A stretch of DNA of 64,000 nucleotides from Cryomorphaceae bacterium. GTDB lineage: Bacteria > Bacteroidota > Bacteroidia > Flavobacteriales_D > Sanyastnellaceae. Location: assembly GCA_016124575.1 (NCBI GenBank), contig WGNM01000004.1, positions 1 to 64,000 of the forward strand, given 5' to 3'. Of the stretch, positions 9,385-19,072 are shown one piece after another. The notes under the pieces are model-generated. The model made no database searches, was not told where the DNA came from, and saw only the letters and a list, made by a program, of their open reading frames with translations. The first letter of the stretch is position 1. Each line of letters begins with the position of its first letter. A program made the position numbers and the translations under genes.

Positions 9385-9485
9385 GAAGGTGAACTACCGT
9401 CAGCAAAAGAGCGGGTATCTCACATTTTTTTTTCAAACACCCTATAAATCGTATCTATTACGTCTATTTCGACGTACACCTTATC

Positions 9486-12400
9486 ATGAGAAGAGCACGG
9501 AACATTCTTTTCCACCCTGCCTTTGTTGTGATGCTATTGCTGCCGTCTATGGCTTTCGGACAATGCCCGATAGTTTTCGACTTCTTCGGCAATACATCCG
9601 CGACTCCGGTGTGGTATAACTGCTCAGGCAATGCATATACACTGAATGTGCAATCGCCGAACAATTGGGGGCCATACGAAATCAACTGGGGTGATGGGAC
9701 ACCAAACACCACAGGTGCTTCATGGAACACGCCAGCAACCATCTCACACTCTTACGCAACAGCAGTAGACGTTTACACAGTTACCATCACAGAAACCTCA
9801 ACAGGATGTGTAGTAACCGGGAGCATGATAATGGAAGAATCCTCGAGTGCTTCCATTCAAATACCCGTCGGAGGGTTGACCCAGGCATGTGCTCCACAGC
9901 TTATGGAATTTATCAACTCATCGACAAACGTATCACAAAACACCATATTCATTTGGGACTTCGGCGATGGCAGTCCGACCGAAACATACGATTACACCAA
10001 CCTCGGACAAACCATCTCACACGTCTATGAACAAGGAACAGTAGATTGTGAAACTGAGGTATCGTTGACGGCGTCAAACGCCTGTAACACCATTCAAGGA
10101 GGTCCAAGTGAGGCCACATTCAACCCCATTCGCATTTGGGATATTGATGATGCAGCGATAACTGCATCGGCAACATTGCTGTGTTACCCCGATACTACTG
10201 TAACATTTACCAATACTACCCAGAGAAATTGTTTGTTTCAGGGTAACATATTCCAACGTTACGAATATTGGAATTTCGGCGACTACTGGGGACAGGGATA
10301 TGATTCCATCATCGATTGGACACCTTGGCCTCCCACATTCCCGCAGACTATTGCATACCCTGGTATTGGAACTTATGAAGTAATGATGCTCGATTCGAAC
10401 TTTTGCGGAATCGATACCGCCAACATCACCATTCAAATTGTACCCCCTCCAACAGCCGCTTTGAACGCTTCTACGGACACCATTTGTGTTGGTGAGCCCA
10501 TCTCATTCTTCCAACAATCAACGGGTGGAGGAAACTCCTTCCAATGGAATTTCGGAGACGGAGTTGGATGGCTTCCAACAGGCGGTGGGAACATAACTTA
10601 CGTATACAACAACCCAGGAACCTATCAAGTTTGCACACGTGTAAGTGTGCAAGGATCGAGCGCAGCATGTGCTGACACTGCTTGTTTGCCAGTGGTCGTA
10701 TTGCCCGCTCCAGTAGCCAATATTGGCTTCGACGATCTCGACGGATGCGACAGCATCACCGTTGATTTTTCGAACCTTTCAACCGGAGCTGTAGACTACC
10801 AATGGACATTTACAGTTCCTCCGTTCTCATTCAATGGCGAAGACCCTCCCCCGGTTGATTTCATTAGTCCAGGTAACTATGTCGTTACACTGCTAGCAGA
10901 AGGCATCAATGGCTGTTTGGATTCTGATCAAGAGGTCGTGCAAGTTTTTGCGTCTCCAGTCGTCGACTTTCTCGCCGACAACGTTTGTGAGGGCGAGGTC
11001 GCACAATTCACCGATTTTTCAACCACCTCACCTGGAAATCCAATCACCTCATGGCAGTGGCAGTTTGGAGATGGCGACCAAGCTTTTGGTCCATCACCTG
11101 AGCACGTCTACCAAACCACAGGTAGCTTCGACGTTACACTAACAGTGAATACAGCCAATTGCAGTGGGACTACAACCGAAACAATCGACGTAGAGCCAGC
11201 TCCAGACCCAGACATTGATTCAGACATAAACACTGGATGTTCGCCACTTACGGTTGAGTTCTTTAACAACTCCATGGGAGCTACAAACTATGCTTGGAAC
11301 TTTGGTGATGGCAGCGGCAGCAACCTTGAAGCACCTACGCATACATTTATCAATACCACTTCGGTCGACACAACATACATTGTCGTCATGACCGCATACA
11401 CAGCTTTTGGTTGTGGATCATCAGACACATTAGAGATTACAGTATTGCCAGGTGCTTTGGCTTCTTTTTTAGACAACACAACCCCGCCAAGTTGTGCCCC
11501 ATTCGACGCACAATTCATCAACACCTCAACAGGAGCTTCGAGCTATTTCTGGACATTTGGTGATGGAGCGACAAGCACACAGACCAGTCCGTCGCACCTG
11601 TATGTAAACACCACCAGTTTCGTCCAAAACTTCGACGTAACCCTTATCGCTTATGCATCCAACGGCTGCAACGATACCACATCTACAAATGTCATTGTAT
11701 ATCCAACAGCCGATTTCGATTTCACGATCATCCCCGATTCAGCCTGTTCGCCATTGATAGTGACCATGCCATTCATTCAAGGAATAAATCTATTTCAGTG
11801 GGATTTTGGCGATGGCACACCTGGAAGCACAGCGGCAACACCAACGCACATTTTCGAGAATTTCACTACCGATGTAGCCACCTACACTGTTGAACTCATA
11901 GGCACATCAGCTTTTGGATGTGTAGATACCGCCTACAGCTCTGTACAAGTGAATCCACAGCCCATCGCGCAGTTTTCTGCCGACATCACCAACGGATGTG
12001 GCCCCTTGACCGTAACGTTTGAGAACTTCTCGATACAAGCCGATAGCTATGCATGGATATATGCTGCTGGCGACACATCATTTACAAGTGCCGCTGTTCA
12101 TCAATACACCTTCGAGAACCTCACGGCATCGATCGTGACATACTATGTTGAACTCATCGCCATTTCAGACGATGGATGTACCGATAGCTTTGTCATCCCA
12201 ATTCAAGTATACCCGCAAACGATTGCTGACTTCCTGGATCCCGGTGAAGGTTGCCATCCCTACGCAGTGAACTTCGCGAACACCTCTACCAATGCCAATT
12301 CTTACCAATGGAATTTCGGAAATGGCATTGTTTCCGTTGCTCAAAATCCATCAACAACCTTCCTGAATCCGACCATGGTCGACAGCACTTACACCATTTC

Positions 12401-14540
12401 CCTGATTGCTGTTTCGCCAAACGGATGTAGCGATACAACCTCGCTTGATGTAATTGTACACCCAATGCCTGTAGCTCAATTCTCACTGAGCAACGAAGAA
12501 GGATGTCACCCAAGTCCAACCGAAATCACCAACAACTCTACGCTAGCAGTATCTTATGAATGGGATTACGGAGATGGATTCGCATCCCTCACCGATGAAC
12601 TATTGCACACACATATTTTCAGCAGCACCTCAGCGTCGCCCGTAACATATTTCGTGAGCCTTACTGCGATTACACAGTTCGGTTGCACCGATAGTTACGA
12701 GTTACCATACACCGTATATCCATTGATCTCAGCCGACTTTGATTTTGGCGACACCGGCTGTTCGCCAGTTAACCTTACATTCAGCAACCAATCGCTTGGT
12801 GGAAATGCAGGATTCCAATGGGATTTTGGGAACGGACTGACCTCATCGCAGACAAATCCATCCACCTTCTACGTCAACAACAGCGGACAAGACACCACGT
12901 ATCAAGTGACTTTGATAGCGTCGTCTATTTACGGTTGTACCGACACCATAATGCAACCGGTAGAAATTCTAGCCACTCCCATTGCGGATGCTTCTATCTT
13001 GGAATTCATGGGATGCTATCCGTTGGATGTAGTCTTCGCTAACAACTCCATCGGTGCCGATACCTATCAATGGGTTTATGGAACTGGCGAGACTAGCAAC
13101 ATTGATGCACAAACGCATCCTTACACCTATTACAACTTAGATACTGAGCCGGTAACATACAACATCACCCTCAATGCATATACACTCAGTGGTTGTACCT
13201 CACAAGATCAACTCACAGTGGAGGTATTGCCTTTGCTGATCGCAGATGCAGATGCCAACAACGAAGGCTGCTCACCTCTCAATGTCGAATTCCAAAACAA
13301 CACCCAAGGAGCATTGACCTACTACTGGGATTTCGGAGATGGAACCACACATACCATTGCCGAGCCAACGCATGTCTACACAAACGATACGAATTTCGAC
13401 GTCGTATACAACGCCTTCATGGTCGCTGAATCGTATTATGGATGCACCGATACCGTGTTCTTCGACATCACAGTGTACGCTACACCAGAAGCACATTTCA
13501 ACGCTAACCCTGCTTCACAGCAATTTCCAAATACCATCGTTTCTCTGGAGAATTTAAGCATTGTGGGAAGCAATGCCGTGTTTACATGGGAGATGGGAGA
13601 TGGCACCATTTTGAACGGACAATCACCACCAGCACATGATTACGGAACATGGGGTGAATACACCATAACACTGAATGTTACAAATGGATTCTGTGAGGAT
13701 GAAATCCAACACACCATAGAGATCATTCCACCATTGCCGATAGCTGATTTTGTAGGCCCAGCTTCAGGATGTGCCCCGCTTACAGTGAATTTCCAAGACC
13801 TGTCGGAATATGCTACAGGTTGGTTTTGGACTTTCGGAGATGGCGGAACAGCAACTGTTGCGAACCCTTCATACACCTACTTCCAACCAGGAACCTACAC
13901 TGTGTCGCTAGGTGTAAACGGCATCGTTCCCGGAACTACCGACCAAATCATTTACGAGGCAATAATCGAGGTTTATCCATCAGCTATCGCTGCTTTCACC
14001 GTCACCCCAGATGAAGTTAGCGTTCCAGGTGAACCGATTTATTGCATCAACCTTTCACAAAATGCGACGTCTTACGAATGGGATTTCGGGGATGGCGAAA
14101 CATCGACATTGGAAAACCCAGAACATTTCTACCAAGAAGTAGGGTTGTACATCATCACGCTAACCGCGAATAACGAGTTCGACTGTCCTACAACCTACAC
14201 CCTTCCTGAGCCATTAACAGCTAAAGCAGATGGAGACATTGTTTTCCCCAATGCGTTCACCCCGAACAACAGTGCGGCGAATGGTGGAGCATACGACAAC
14301 ATCAACTACTCAAACGATGTATTCTTCCCTATTCACAAGGGAGTCATCGAATACCAACTGCAGATCTTCAACAAGTGGGGAGAACTGCTCTTCGAAAGTG
14401 TCGATGTCAAAATCGGATGGGATGGTTATTACAAGGGCGAAGTCTGCAAGCAGGATGTCTACGCTTGGAAAGTAAAAGCTCGATTTGTAGATGGCGAAGA
14501 AGTAATTAAAGCAGGCGACGTAACCCTATTGCTAAAGTAA
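9486..14540 (+). CDS. Giant PKD-repeat surface adhesin with T9SS type B sorting domain
   Basis: 1684 residues beginning with a signal peptide that ends PSMAFGQ. Almost the whole body consists of PKD-like beta-sandwich repeats; I count about 18, recognised by cores such as FIWDFGDGSP, YAWNFGDGSG, YFWTFGDGAT, YYWDFGDGTT and YEWDFGDGET. In the middle third the repeats carry two cysteines each (GCSPLTVEF early, FGCGSSD or GCTD late), suggesting a disulfide per repeat. The C-terminus is a CHU_C-type (type B) sorting domain: FPNAFTPNN, LQIFNKWGELLFES, GWDGYYKGE and VYAWKVKARF. SprB of gliding flavobacteria is the model for such cargo. It is followed by a TPR/PD40 gene and a PorP/SprF gene in one operon, the usual type B cargo arrangement. 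Likely cell-surface adhesin; the ligand is unknown. Confidence 0.92.
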   Translation: MRRARNILFHPAFVVMLLLPSMAFGQCPIVFDFFGNTSATPVWYNCSGNAYTLNVQSPNNWGPYEINWGDGTPNTTGASWNTPATISHSYATAVDVYTVTITETSTGCVVTGSMIMEESSSASIQIPVGGLTQACAPQLMEFINSSTNVSQNTIFIWDFGDGSPTETYDYTNLGQTISHVYEQGTVDCETEVSLTASNACNTIQGGPSEATFNPIRIWDIDDAAITASATLLCYPDTTVTFTNTTQRNCLFQGNIFQRYEYWNFGDYWGQGYDSIIDWTPWPPTFPQTIAYPGIGTYEVMMLDSNFCGIDTANITIQIVPPPTAALNASTDTICVGEPISFFQQSTGGGNSFQWNFGDGVGWLPTGGGNITYVYNNPGTYQVCTRVSVQGSSAACADTACLPVVVLPAPVANIGFDDLDGCDSITVDFSNLSTGAVDYQWTFTVPPFSFNGEDPPPVDFISPGNYVVTLLAEGINGCLDSDQEVVQVFASPVVDFLADNVCEGEVAQFTDFSTTSPGNPITSWQWQFGDGDQAFGPSPEHVYQTTGSFDVTLTVNTANCSGTTTETIDVEPAPDPDIDSDINTGCSPLTVEFFNNSMGATNYAWNFGDGSGSNLEAPTHTFINTTSVDTTYIVVMTAYTAFGCGSSDTLEITVLPGALASFLDNTTPPSCAPFDAQFINTSTGASSYFWTFGDGATSTQTSPSHLYVNTTSFVQNFDVTLIAYASNGCNDTTSTNVIVYPTADFDFTIIPDSACSPLIVTMPFIQGINLFQWDFGDGTPGSTAATPTHIFENFTTDVATYTVELIGTSAFGCVDTAYSSVQVNPQPIAQFSADITNGCGPLTVTFENFSIQADSYAWIYAAGDTSFTSAAVHQYTFENLTASIVTYYVELIAISDDGCTDSFVIPIQVYPQTIADFLDPGEGCHPYAVNFANTSTNANSYQWNFGNGIVSVAQNPSTTFLNPTMVDSTYTISLIAVSPNGCSDTTSLDVIVHPMPVAQFSLSNEEGCHPSPTEITNNSTLAVSYEWDYGDGFASLTDELLHTHIFSSTSASPVTYFVSLTAITQFGCTDSYELPYTVYPLISADFDFGDTGCSPVNLTFSNQSLGGNAGFQWDFGNGLTSSQTNPSTFYVNNSGQDTTYQVTLIASSIYGCTDTIMQPVEILATPIADASILEFMGCYPLDVVFANNSIGADTYQWVYGTGETSNIDAQTHPYTYYNLDTEPVTYNITLNAYTLSGCTSQDQLTVEVLPLLIADADANNEGCSPLNVEFQNNTQGALTYYWDFGDGTTHTIAEPTHVYTNDTNFDVVYNAFMVAESYYGCTDTVFFDITVYATPEAHFNANPASQQFPNTIVSLENLSIVGSNAVFTWEMGDGTILNGQSPPAHDYGTWGEYTITLNVTNGFCEDEIQHTIEIIPPLPIADFVGPASGCAPLTVNFQDLSEYATGWFWTFGDGGTATVANPSYTYFQPGTYTVSLGVNGIVPGTTDQIIYEAIIEVYPSAIAAFTVTPDEVSVPGEPIYCINLSQNATSYEWDFGDGETSTLENPEHFYQEVGLYIITLTANNEFDCPTTYTLPEPLTAKADGDIVFPNAFTPNNSAANGGAYDNINYSNDVFFPIHKGVIEYQLQIFNKWGELLFESVDVKIGWDGYYKGEVCKQDVYAWKVKARFVDGEEVIKAGDVTLLLK

Positions 14541-16099
14541 TGCGCACAGTAATTATCATCATATTGGTTTTGAACACTGTTGGTGTTTTCGCGCAAGACA
14601 ACTGGTCGGTGGGTGATCGTCAACTGTTCAAAGATGCGTCGGAGTTTTTCGACCAAGGCGACCTCGCATTGGCCATAGCCCCTTTAAAAGATTTGCATAA
14701 GAAAGACAGTACGAGCGCCAAACTCAACTTCGAATTGGGAGTTTGTCTGTTGCAACTAGAGAACAAAAAAGCCGATGCTTTCAGGCTATTGAGTTATGCA
14801 GAGAAGAAAGGACATGCACCCGCTTCGCTCATGAAAGGACTTGCACTGCATCGCATGTATCGATTTGAAGAAGCCATTGATGCCTATGAAAACTACATGG
14901 CATCTGGCGACAAATACTACGATGTGGCCACTGCTGAATATTACATTCAATGTTCAACAAGAGCAATCGAAGCATTGTCGCATCCTGTTGACGTCGCCAT
15001 TTACAACCTTGGCCCCAACATCAACACTGAAGCTAAAGAATATGTACCCATAATTACGCCTGATAACACCAATTTATATTTCACCTCTAGAAGGGCAAAT
15101 AGCACTGCAAGATTGCGCGATCCCAACGGAGAATATTTCGAAGATGTATATCATTCAGTGAACGATTCAGGAATTTGGTCAGTGGCCAAAAACATTGGTC
15201 AACCAGTTAACTCAGAAACACACGATGCCACTGTTAGCATCTCTTCTGACGGCAAGACCATGATCATGTATCGCACCAATTCTAACCTTACTGGTGGCGA
15301 TCTATATATCACATCTCTAAAGGGTAGTTCGTGGAGCAAACCCGAGAAACTTTCTTCACGCATAAACAGCAACTATCAAGAAGCATCGGCGGCGTTGTCG
15401 CCCGACAAACAGACACTGTATTTTTCATCCAATCGTCCGGGTGGTTTCGGTGGCAAAGATATCTACCGCGTTAAGCGCTTACCGAATGGTGAGTGGAGTT
15501 TGCCGCGCAATCTTGGTCCAACAATCAATACCTCGTTTGATGAAGACGCACCTTTTATCGACACCGATGGTGCCTCAATGTATTTTGCCTCGAAAGGACA
15601 CTCAACCATTGGCGGGTACGACCTGTTTCGGTCGGTATGTCGTGAAGGAGAAGTGTGGTCGGCACCTGAAAACTTGGGCTACCCTGCCAACACCGTCGAC
15701 GACGACATTTTTCTTGCTGTAAACAAAGGCGGCAAGCGCGGGTATTTTTCATCTGAACGTCCGGGGGGTTTCGGTGCACAAGACATTTACAGCATCGACT
15801 TCATTTACCGTCAAAACGAAATAATGATCATTCATGGTGAAGTGCGCACGGCAAGTGACGTTGCTTTGGCAGCTGAGATAACATTGATTGATGAAGACAC
15901 CCACAAAGTTCAAGGAGTATATCGCTCGAATCCGAACAATGGGAAATTCATACTCGACATCCACCCGATGACACGCTATAAAGTGCTCATCGAAGCAAAA
16001 GGATACAAAACAGCTGTTGACACATTCGAATTTACATTCCCGACTACCATCGATGAAAGTGAAGTAATTCTTACCCCTTATATGCTGCGCAACGAATGA
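14540..16099 (+). CDS. TPR / PD40 beta-propeller protein, PorE-like but without OmpA domain
   Basis: 519 residues: signal peptide to about residue 19 (VGVFAQ), TPR-like helices to about 140, then PD40 propeller blades with the motifs ITPDNTNLYFTSRR, LSPDKQTLYFSSNRPGG, IDTDGASMYFASKG and KRGYFSSERPGGFGAQDIY, and finally a carboxypeptidase-regulatory-like beta domain (about 425-515). This is the order found in the T9SS periplasmic protein PorE, but the peptidoglycan-binding OmpA domain that normally ends PorE is absent. Its start codon overlaps the adhesin stop (TAATG) and its stop overlaps the PorP start (ATGA). Probably an accessory dedicated to secreting or anchoring the upstream adhesin. 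Confidence 0.85.
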   Translation: MRTVIIIILVLNTVGVFAQDNWSVGDRQLFKDASEFFDQGDLALAIAPLKDLHKKDSTSAKLNFELGVCLLQLENKKADAFRLLSYAEKKGHAPASLMKGLALHRMYRFEEAIDAYENYMASGDKYYDVATAEYYIQCSTRAIEALSHPVDVAIYNLGPNINTEAKEYVPIITPDNTNLYFTSRRANSTARLRDPNGEYFEDVYHSVNDSGIWSVAKNIGQPVNSETHDATVSISSDGKTMIMYRTNSNLTGGDLYITSLKGSSWSKPEKLSSRINSNYQEASAALSPDKQTLYFSSNRPGGFGGKDIYRVKRLPNGEWSLPRNLGPTINTSFDEDAPFIDTDGASMYFASKGHSTIGGYDLFRSVCREGEVWSAPENLGYPANTVDDDIFLAVNKGGKRGYFSSERPGGFGAQDIYSIDFIYRQNEIMIIHGEVRTASDVALAAEITLIDEDTHKVQGVYRSNPNNGKFILDIHPMTRYKVLIEAKGYKTAVDTFEFTFPTTIDESEVILTPYMLRNE

Positions 16100-17085
16100 A
16101 AAAGGGCATCGTCATATTGCTATTGTTGATGGCCGGCGCAGCCATTGGTCAGGATACGCAGTTCACGCAGTTTTATGCTGCGCCTACGTACCTAAATCCC
16201 GCTTTTGTGGGCACGTCTATTCAACATCGGATTAGTGCCAACTACCGAAAGCAGTGGCCCTCAATTCCTGGAGGTTGGGTTGGGTACAACGCCGCATTCG
16301 ACACTTACATTAGCAGTATCAAAAGTGGAATTGGTTTTTTAGCAACGCATGAAAAAGCAGGTACTGGCGGATTGCGAGCTACATCTGTATCGGCCCAATA
16401 TGCTTACGAAGTAGGCATTACCAGGGGTTTATTTTTCAGACCTGCTTTGCAGTTTACATACAGCAATCGCAACATCAATTTCAACGACCTCACTTTTGGT
16501 GATCAGTTACTGAGAAACAACGATCCAACAACGCTGGAGGCAAACGTATATCAACCAATCAATTTCTTTGACTTTGCCACAGGAGCCGTGCTTGCTTCCG
16601 ATCATTTTTGGTTTGGCGCTGCTGTGCATCACCTGAATCAACCGAATGAAAGCTTGTACCCGGATAGAGTTGGGGTACTCCCAAGAAAATACTCTGCTCA
16701 TGGTGGTTACAAATTCCATTTCAACGGCAGAAACCGCAATTCAAACAACCTTATCGCTGCTTTCAACTACAAAGCGCAAGGCAATTTCGACCAGTTGGAC
16801 ATTGGCGCATACTACGAAGTAAAGCCAGTAACTTTTGGACTATGGTACCGCGGGCTGCCTGTAAAATCAAACAACTACGGGTATTTAAACCACGACTCAT
16901 TTGCGATGATTCTTGGGTTCGATAATGGATCCTTGAAGTTCGGTTACAGCTATGACTTCACCGTTTCTCAACTTACCATGGGAGCATCAGGCGGAAGCCA
17001 TGAATTGAGCTATGTGTACGAGTGGGGTAATCGGAAAAACCTCCGTGCCGCGCGCCGACGTGTCGTTCCTTGTGCGAAATTCTGA
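16096..17085 (+). CDS. PorP/SprF-family T9SS outer-membrane protein
   Basis: 329 residues with signal peptide (AAIGQ) and the PorP/SprF hallmarks: TQFTQFYAAPTYLNPAFVGT at residues 22-41, RKQWPSIPGGWVGYNAAFDTY, GIGFLATHEKAGTGGL and the C-terminal LGFDNGSLKFGYSYDFTVS followed by GGSHELSYVYEW. Members form outer-membrane beta-barrels; SprF is needed to export the type B adhesin SprB, and such genes usually sit immediately downstream of their cargo, as here. It overlaps the upstream gene by ATGA. Its stop is immediately followed, base to base, by the stop of murB on the other strand. Confidence 0.93.
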   Translation: MKKGIVILLLLMAGAAIGQDTQFTQFYAAPTYLNPAFVGTSIQHRISANYRKQWPSIPGGWVGYNAAFDTYISSIKSGIGFLATHEKAGTGGLRATSVSAQYAYEVGITRGLFFRPALQFTYSNRNINFNDLTFGDQLLRNNDPTTLEANVYQPINFFDFATGAVLASDHFWFGAAVHHLNQPNESLYPDRVGVLPRKYSAHGGYKFHFNGRNRNSNNLIAAFNYKAQGNFDQLDIGAYYEVKPVTFGLWYRGLPVKSNNYGYLNHDSFAMILGFDNGSLKFGYSYDFTVSQLTMGASGGSHELSYVYEWGNRKNLRAARRRVVPCAKF

Positions 17086-18102
17086 TTATATAATGTTCAC
17101 TTCCCTTTCGAGGTAAACCCCAAATTTATCGGCAACATCGTCCATAATATGCTGCGATAAAGCATAGATCTCCTCTCCTGTAGCCCCGCCGTAGTTAACC
17201 AGCACCAAGGCTTGTTTTTCGTGCACCCCACAAGCCCCAATGCGCTTGCCTTTCCAACCACATTGTTCAATCAACCACCCTGCCGCCAACTTCTTCTGAT
17301 CGGTTCCTGCGGGATAGGTTGGGATGTCTGGAAATTCAGACACAAGATTTAAAAACTGTAAACCATTCACAACAGGGTTTTTGAAGAAGCTACCCGCATT
17401 GCCCAACACCTTCGGATCTGGCAATTTGCTCTGACGAATGCGAATCACAGCATCAGCTACACTGCGAATGCTTTTCTCCACACCCATCGATTCAAGCTCC
17501 AATTCTATGGCTCCATAGGTTGTATTAAAGTTTGGCTGCAACTGCAAAGCAAACGTAACATGAGTAATCAAATATTGTCCGCGGAATTTGCCCTTAAAAA
17601 CACTTTCCCGATACCCAAAACTACAATCCGACTTCGAGAACGAGTGCATCTCACCTGTTGGTATGTGCAGGGCTTCCAACGAATCAAAAACAGATTCCAG
17701 TTCAACACCATAGGCGCCAATGTTTTGCATCGGACTAGCGCCAACGTTTCCTGGTATGAGGGCGAGATTCTCTACCCCGCCCCAATTGTTTCGGATGCAA
17801 TACTCAACAAACTGGTGCCAATTCTCACCTGCTCCCACTCGCACCTTGATGGTCGTATCATCGCGGTCGGCCTCTCCAATTCCCTTGATCCGGTTCAACA
17901 ATACCAATCCGTCGAGATCGTGGGAGAAAAGCACATTGCTACCCCCGCCTAAAATGGTGAGAGGAAGGTTACTCGTTTGAGAATATGCAATGATTTCCTG
18001 CGCCTCAGCGGCGGATGCAGCCTCAGCCAGCATTTCAGCAGAAACCGATGTCCCGAAAGTATGAAAGGGTTTTAGTGATACCCCCGTGCGGATTTTTGTC
18101 AT
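17086..18102 (-). CDS. murB: UDP-N-acetylenolpyruvoylglucosamine reductase
   Basis: 338 residues, the usual size. MurB uses FAD and NADPH to reduce UDP-GlcNAc-enolpyruvate to UDP-MurNAc, the second committed step of peptidoglycan synthesis in the cytoplasm. Visible signatures: the FAD-binding LTILGGGSNVLFS near residue 50, LALIPGNVGASPMQNIGAYGVE, FGYRESVFK (catalytic region), NAGSFFKNPVV with the catalytic serine, and the C-terminal AAGWLIEQCGWKGKRIG. Monocistronic: tail to tail with porP and divergent from nothing close. A TACATTTG element lies only four bases upstream of the ATG. Confidence 0.96.
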   Translation of the reverse strand: MTKIRTGVSLKPFHTFGTSVSAEMLAEAASAAEAQEIIAYSQTSNLPLTILGGGSNVLFSHDLDGLVLLNRIKGIGEADRDDTTIKVRVGAGENWHQFVEYCIRNNWGGVENLALIPGNVGASPMQNIGAYGVELESVFDSLEALHIPTGEMHSFSKSDCSFGYRESVFKGKFRGQYLITHVTFALQLQPNFNTTYGAIELELESMGVEKSIRSVADAVIRIRQSKLPDPKVLGNAGSFFKNPVVNGLQFLNLVSEFPDIPTYPAGTDQKKLAAGWLIEQCGWKGKRIGACGVHEKQALVLVNYGGATGEEIYALSQHIMDDVADKFGVYLEREVNII

Positions 18103-18106
18103 GCTT

Positions 18107-18139
18107 CAAATGTAAATCCACAAAGTAAACAGAAGTCAA
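18107..18139 (-). promoter_or_regulatory. Candidate murB promoter
   Basis: On the minus strand TTG (18137-18139), 22-base spacer, then exact TAnnTTTG as TACATTTG (18107-18114). The element ends four bases before the ATG, so the transcript would be nearly leaderless unless a nearby alternative (TTTACTTTG, 18118-18126) is used instead. Confidence 0.4.
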
Positions 18140-18181
18140 GATTGCACAACATCATCCGAACATTCGGGTGTTGATGGGTGT

Positions 18182-18439
18182 TTATCCCATACATTGGAGT
18201 GTGGTCAGACATTCTTCCTGTCGGTGTTTAAAAGCAGCTTCAGTTATTTCATCATAACGATCATCTTGATCATTTAAAATATCATGAATCAGCATTCGTT
18301 CAGGCAGTATCTTCGCTGTGATGTTATGAACCAAATACTTTTTTCCGATAATTTGATACTCCAGATAATGATCAGGCGGGGTGATGGCATAAAACGACCG
18401 GCCTCCTTTCATTTCAAAATACCGTGTTTCTTCGTTCAT
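18182..18439 (-). CDS. Small conserved-looking hypothetical protein
   Basis: 85 residues, no signal peptide or membrane segment. The sequence has a mixed alpha/beta look: a Tyr-rich first half (FYAITPPDHYLEYQIIGKKY), then an acidic helical stretch (DILNDQDDRYDEITEAAFK) and two cysteines near the end. I do not recognise the family. It is divergent from the TPR gene with only about 13-16 bases between the starts, and fills the space between murB and that gene. The codon pattern and the absence of a competing reading frame support it as real; function unknown. Confidence 0.6.
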   Translation of the reverse strand: MNEETRYFEMKGGRSFYAITPPDHYLEYQIIGKKYLVHNITAKILPERMLIHDILNDQDDRYDEITEAAFKHRQEECLTTLQCMG

Positions 18440-18442
18440 TCG

Positions 18443-18450
18443 TAAATTTG
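18443..18450 (+). promoter_or_regulatory. Candidate -7 promoter element for the TPR-addB operon
   Basis: TAAATTTG matches TAnnTTTG exactly and ends five bases before the ATG at 18456. No convincing -33 element. If used, the mRNA would be leaderless or nearly so, and the element overlaps the start region of the divergent small gene. Confidence 0.35.
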
Positions 18451-18455
18451 TTGTG

Positions 18456-19067
18456 ATGGAAAATTCAAATTGGCTTCAAGGACAAGCATTCGCAAAAGAA
18501 GGGAAATTCGAACTTGCTTTGGAAAGTTACGACAAAGCCCTACAAGAGGAACATGAAAACCCTGATTTGTTGAATGATCGCGGGGTTTGTTTGCTGCATC
18601 TCGGGCGGACATTCGAGGCAGAGGTCGATATGACCCGTGCCATTGAATTACAGCCCGATTATGGCTATCGCTATGCCGCAAGAGCATATGTGCGAACAGC
18701 ACTGAAAAATCTTCAAGGCGCTATCGCCGACTACGAATACGCCATTCAGCTCGATCCAGAAGATGCCATTTCAATGAATAACCTCGGTATGATTGAAGAA
18801 CAGATGGGGTATGTGAAAGAGGCCAACGATCGGTACAAAGTGGCTGATGAGCTGATGGGCATTCTAAAAGATACAGGCATCAACCTCCCTGAAGAACCTG
18901 CTGCCCCTGTTCAAAAGCCTGAATCCATTGAAATTCCTCAGCACGCTAGCAGCGTGGATGAATCACCATCGTACTCAGCCGTCTTTAAAAGCGTTTTCAC
19001 TTCAAAAAAAGTATTCACCGAATTCGTGTCGTTTATTCGCAATGGGTTTAAATTAGGCGATAAATAA
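18456..19067 (+). CDS. Tetratricopeptide-repeat protein
   Basis: 203 residues from the ATG at 18456; a GTG one codon earlier is possible but less likely. The first two-thirds contain three to four TPR motifs (QGQAFAKEGKFELALESYDK, NDRGVCLLHLGRTFEAEVDM, YAARAYVRTALKNLQGAIAD, NNLGMIEEQMGYVKEANDRY). The rest is a Pro/Ser linker and a basic, aromatic tail (FKSVFTSKKVFTEFVSFI) that may be a short amphipathic helix. No signal peptide, so probably cytoplasmic. It ends five bases before the addB-like gene, implying co-transcription, but a link to DNA repair is not otherwise indicated. TPRs mediate protein binding; the partner is unknown. Confidence 0.88.
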   Translation: MENSNWLQGQAFAKEGKFELALESYDKALQEEHENPDLLNDRGVCLLHLGRTFEAEVDMTRAIELQPDYGYRYAARAYVRTALKNLQGAIADYEYAIQLDPEDAISMNNLGMIEEQMGYVKEANDRYKVADELMGILKDTGINLPEEPAAPVQKPESIEIPQHASSVDESPSYSAVFKSVFTSKKVFTEFVSFIRNGFKLGDK

Positions 19068-19072
19068 TTGCA

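Noticed and set aside
9480-14540. Possible DNA-level tandem repeats in the adhesin gene
   Set aside because: The PKD repeats are similar as protein, but the codons and spacers differ enough that I see no recent DNA duplication.
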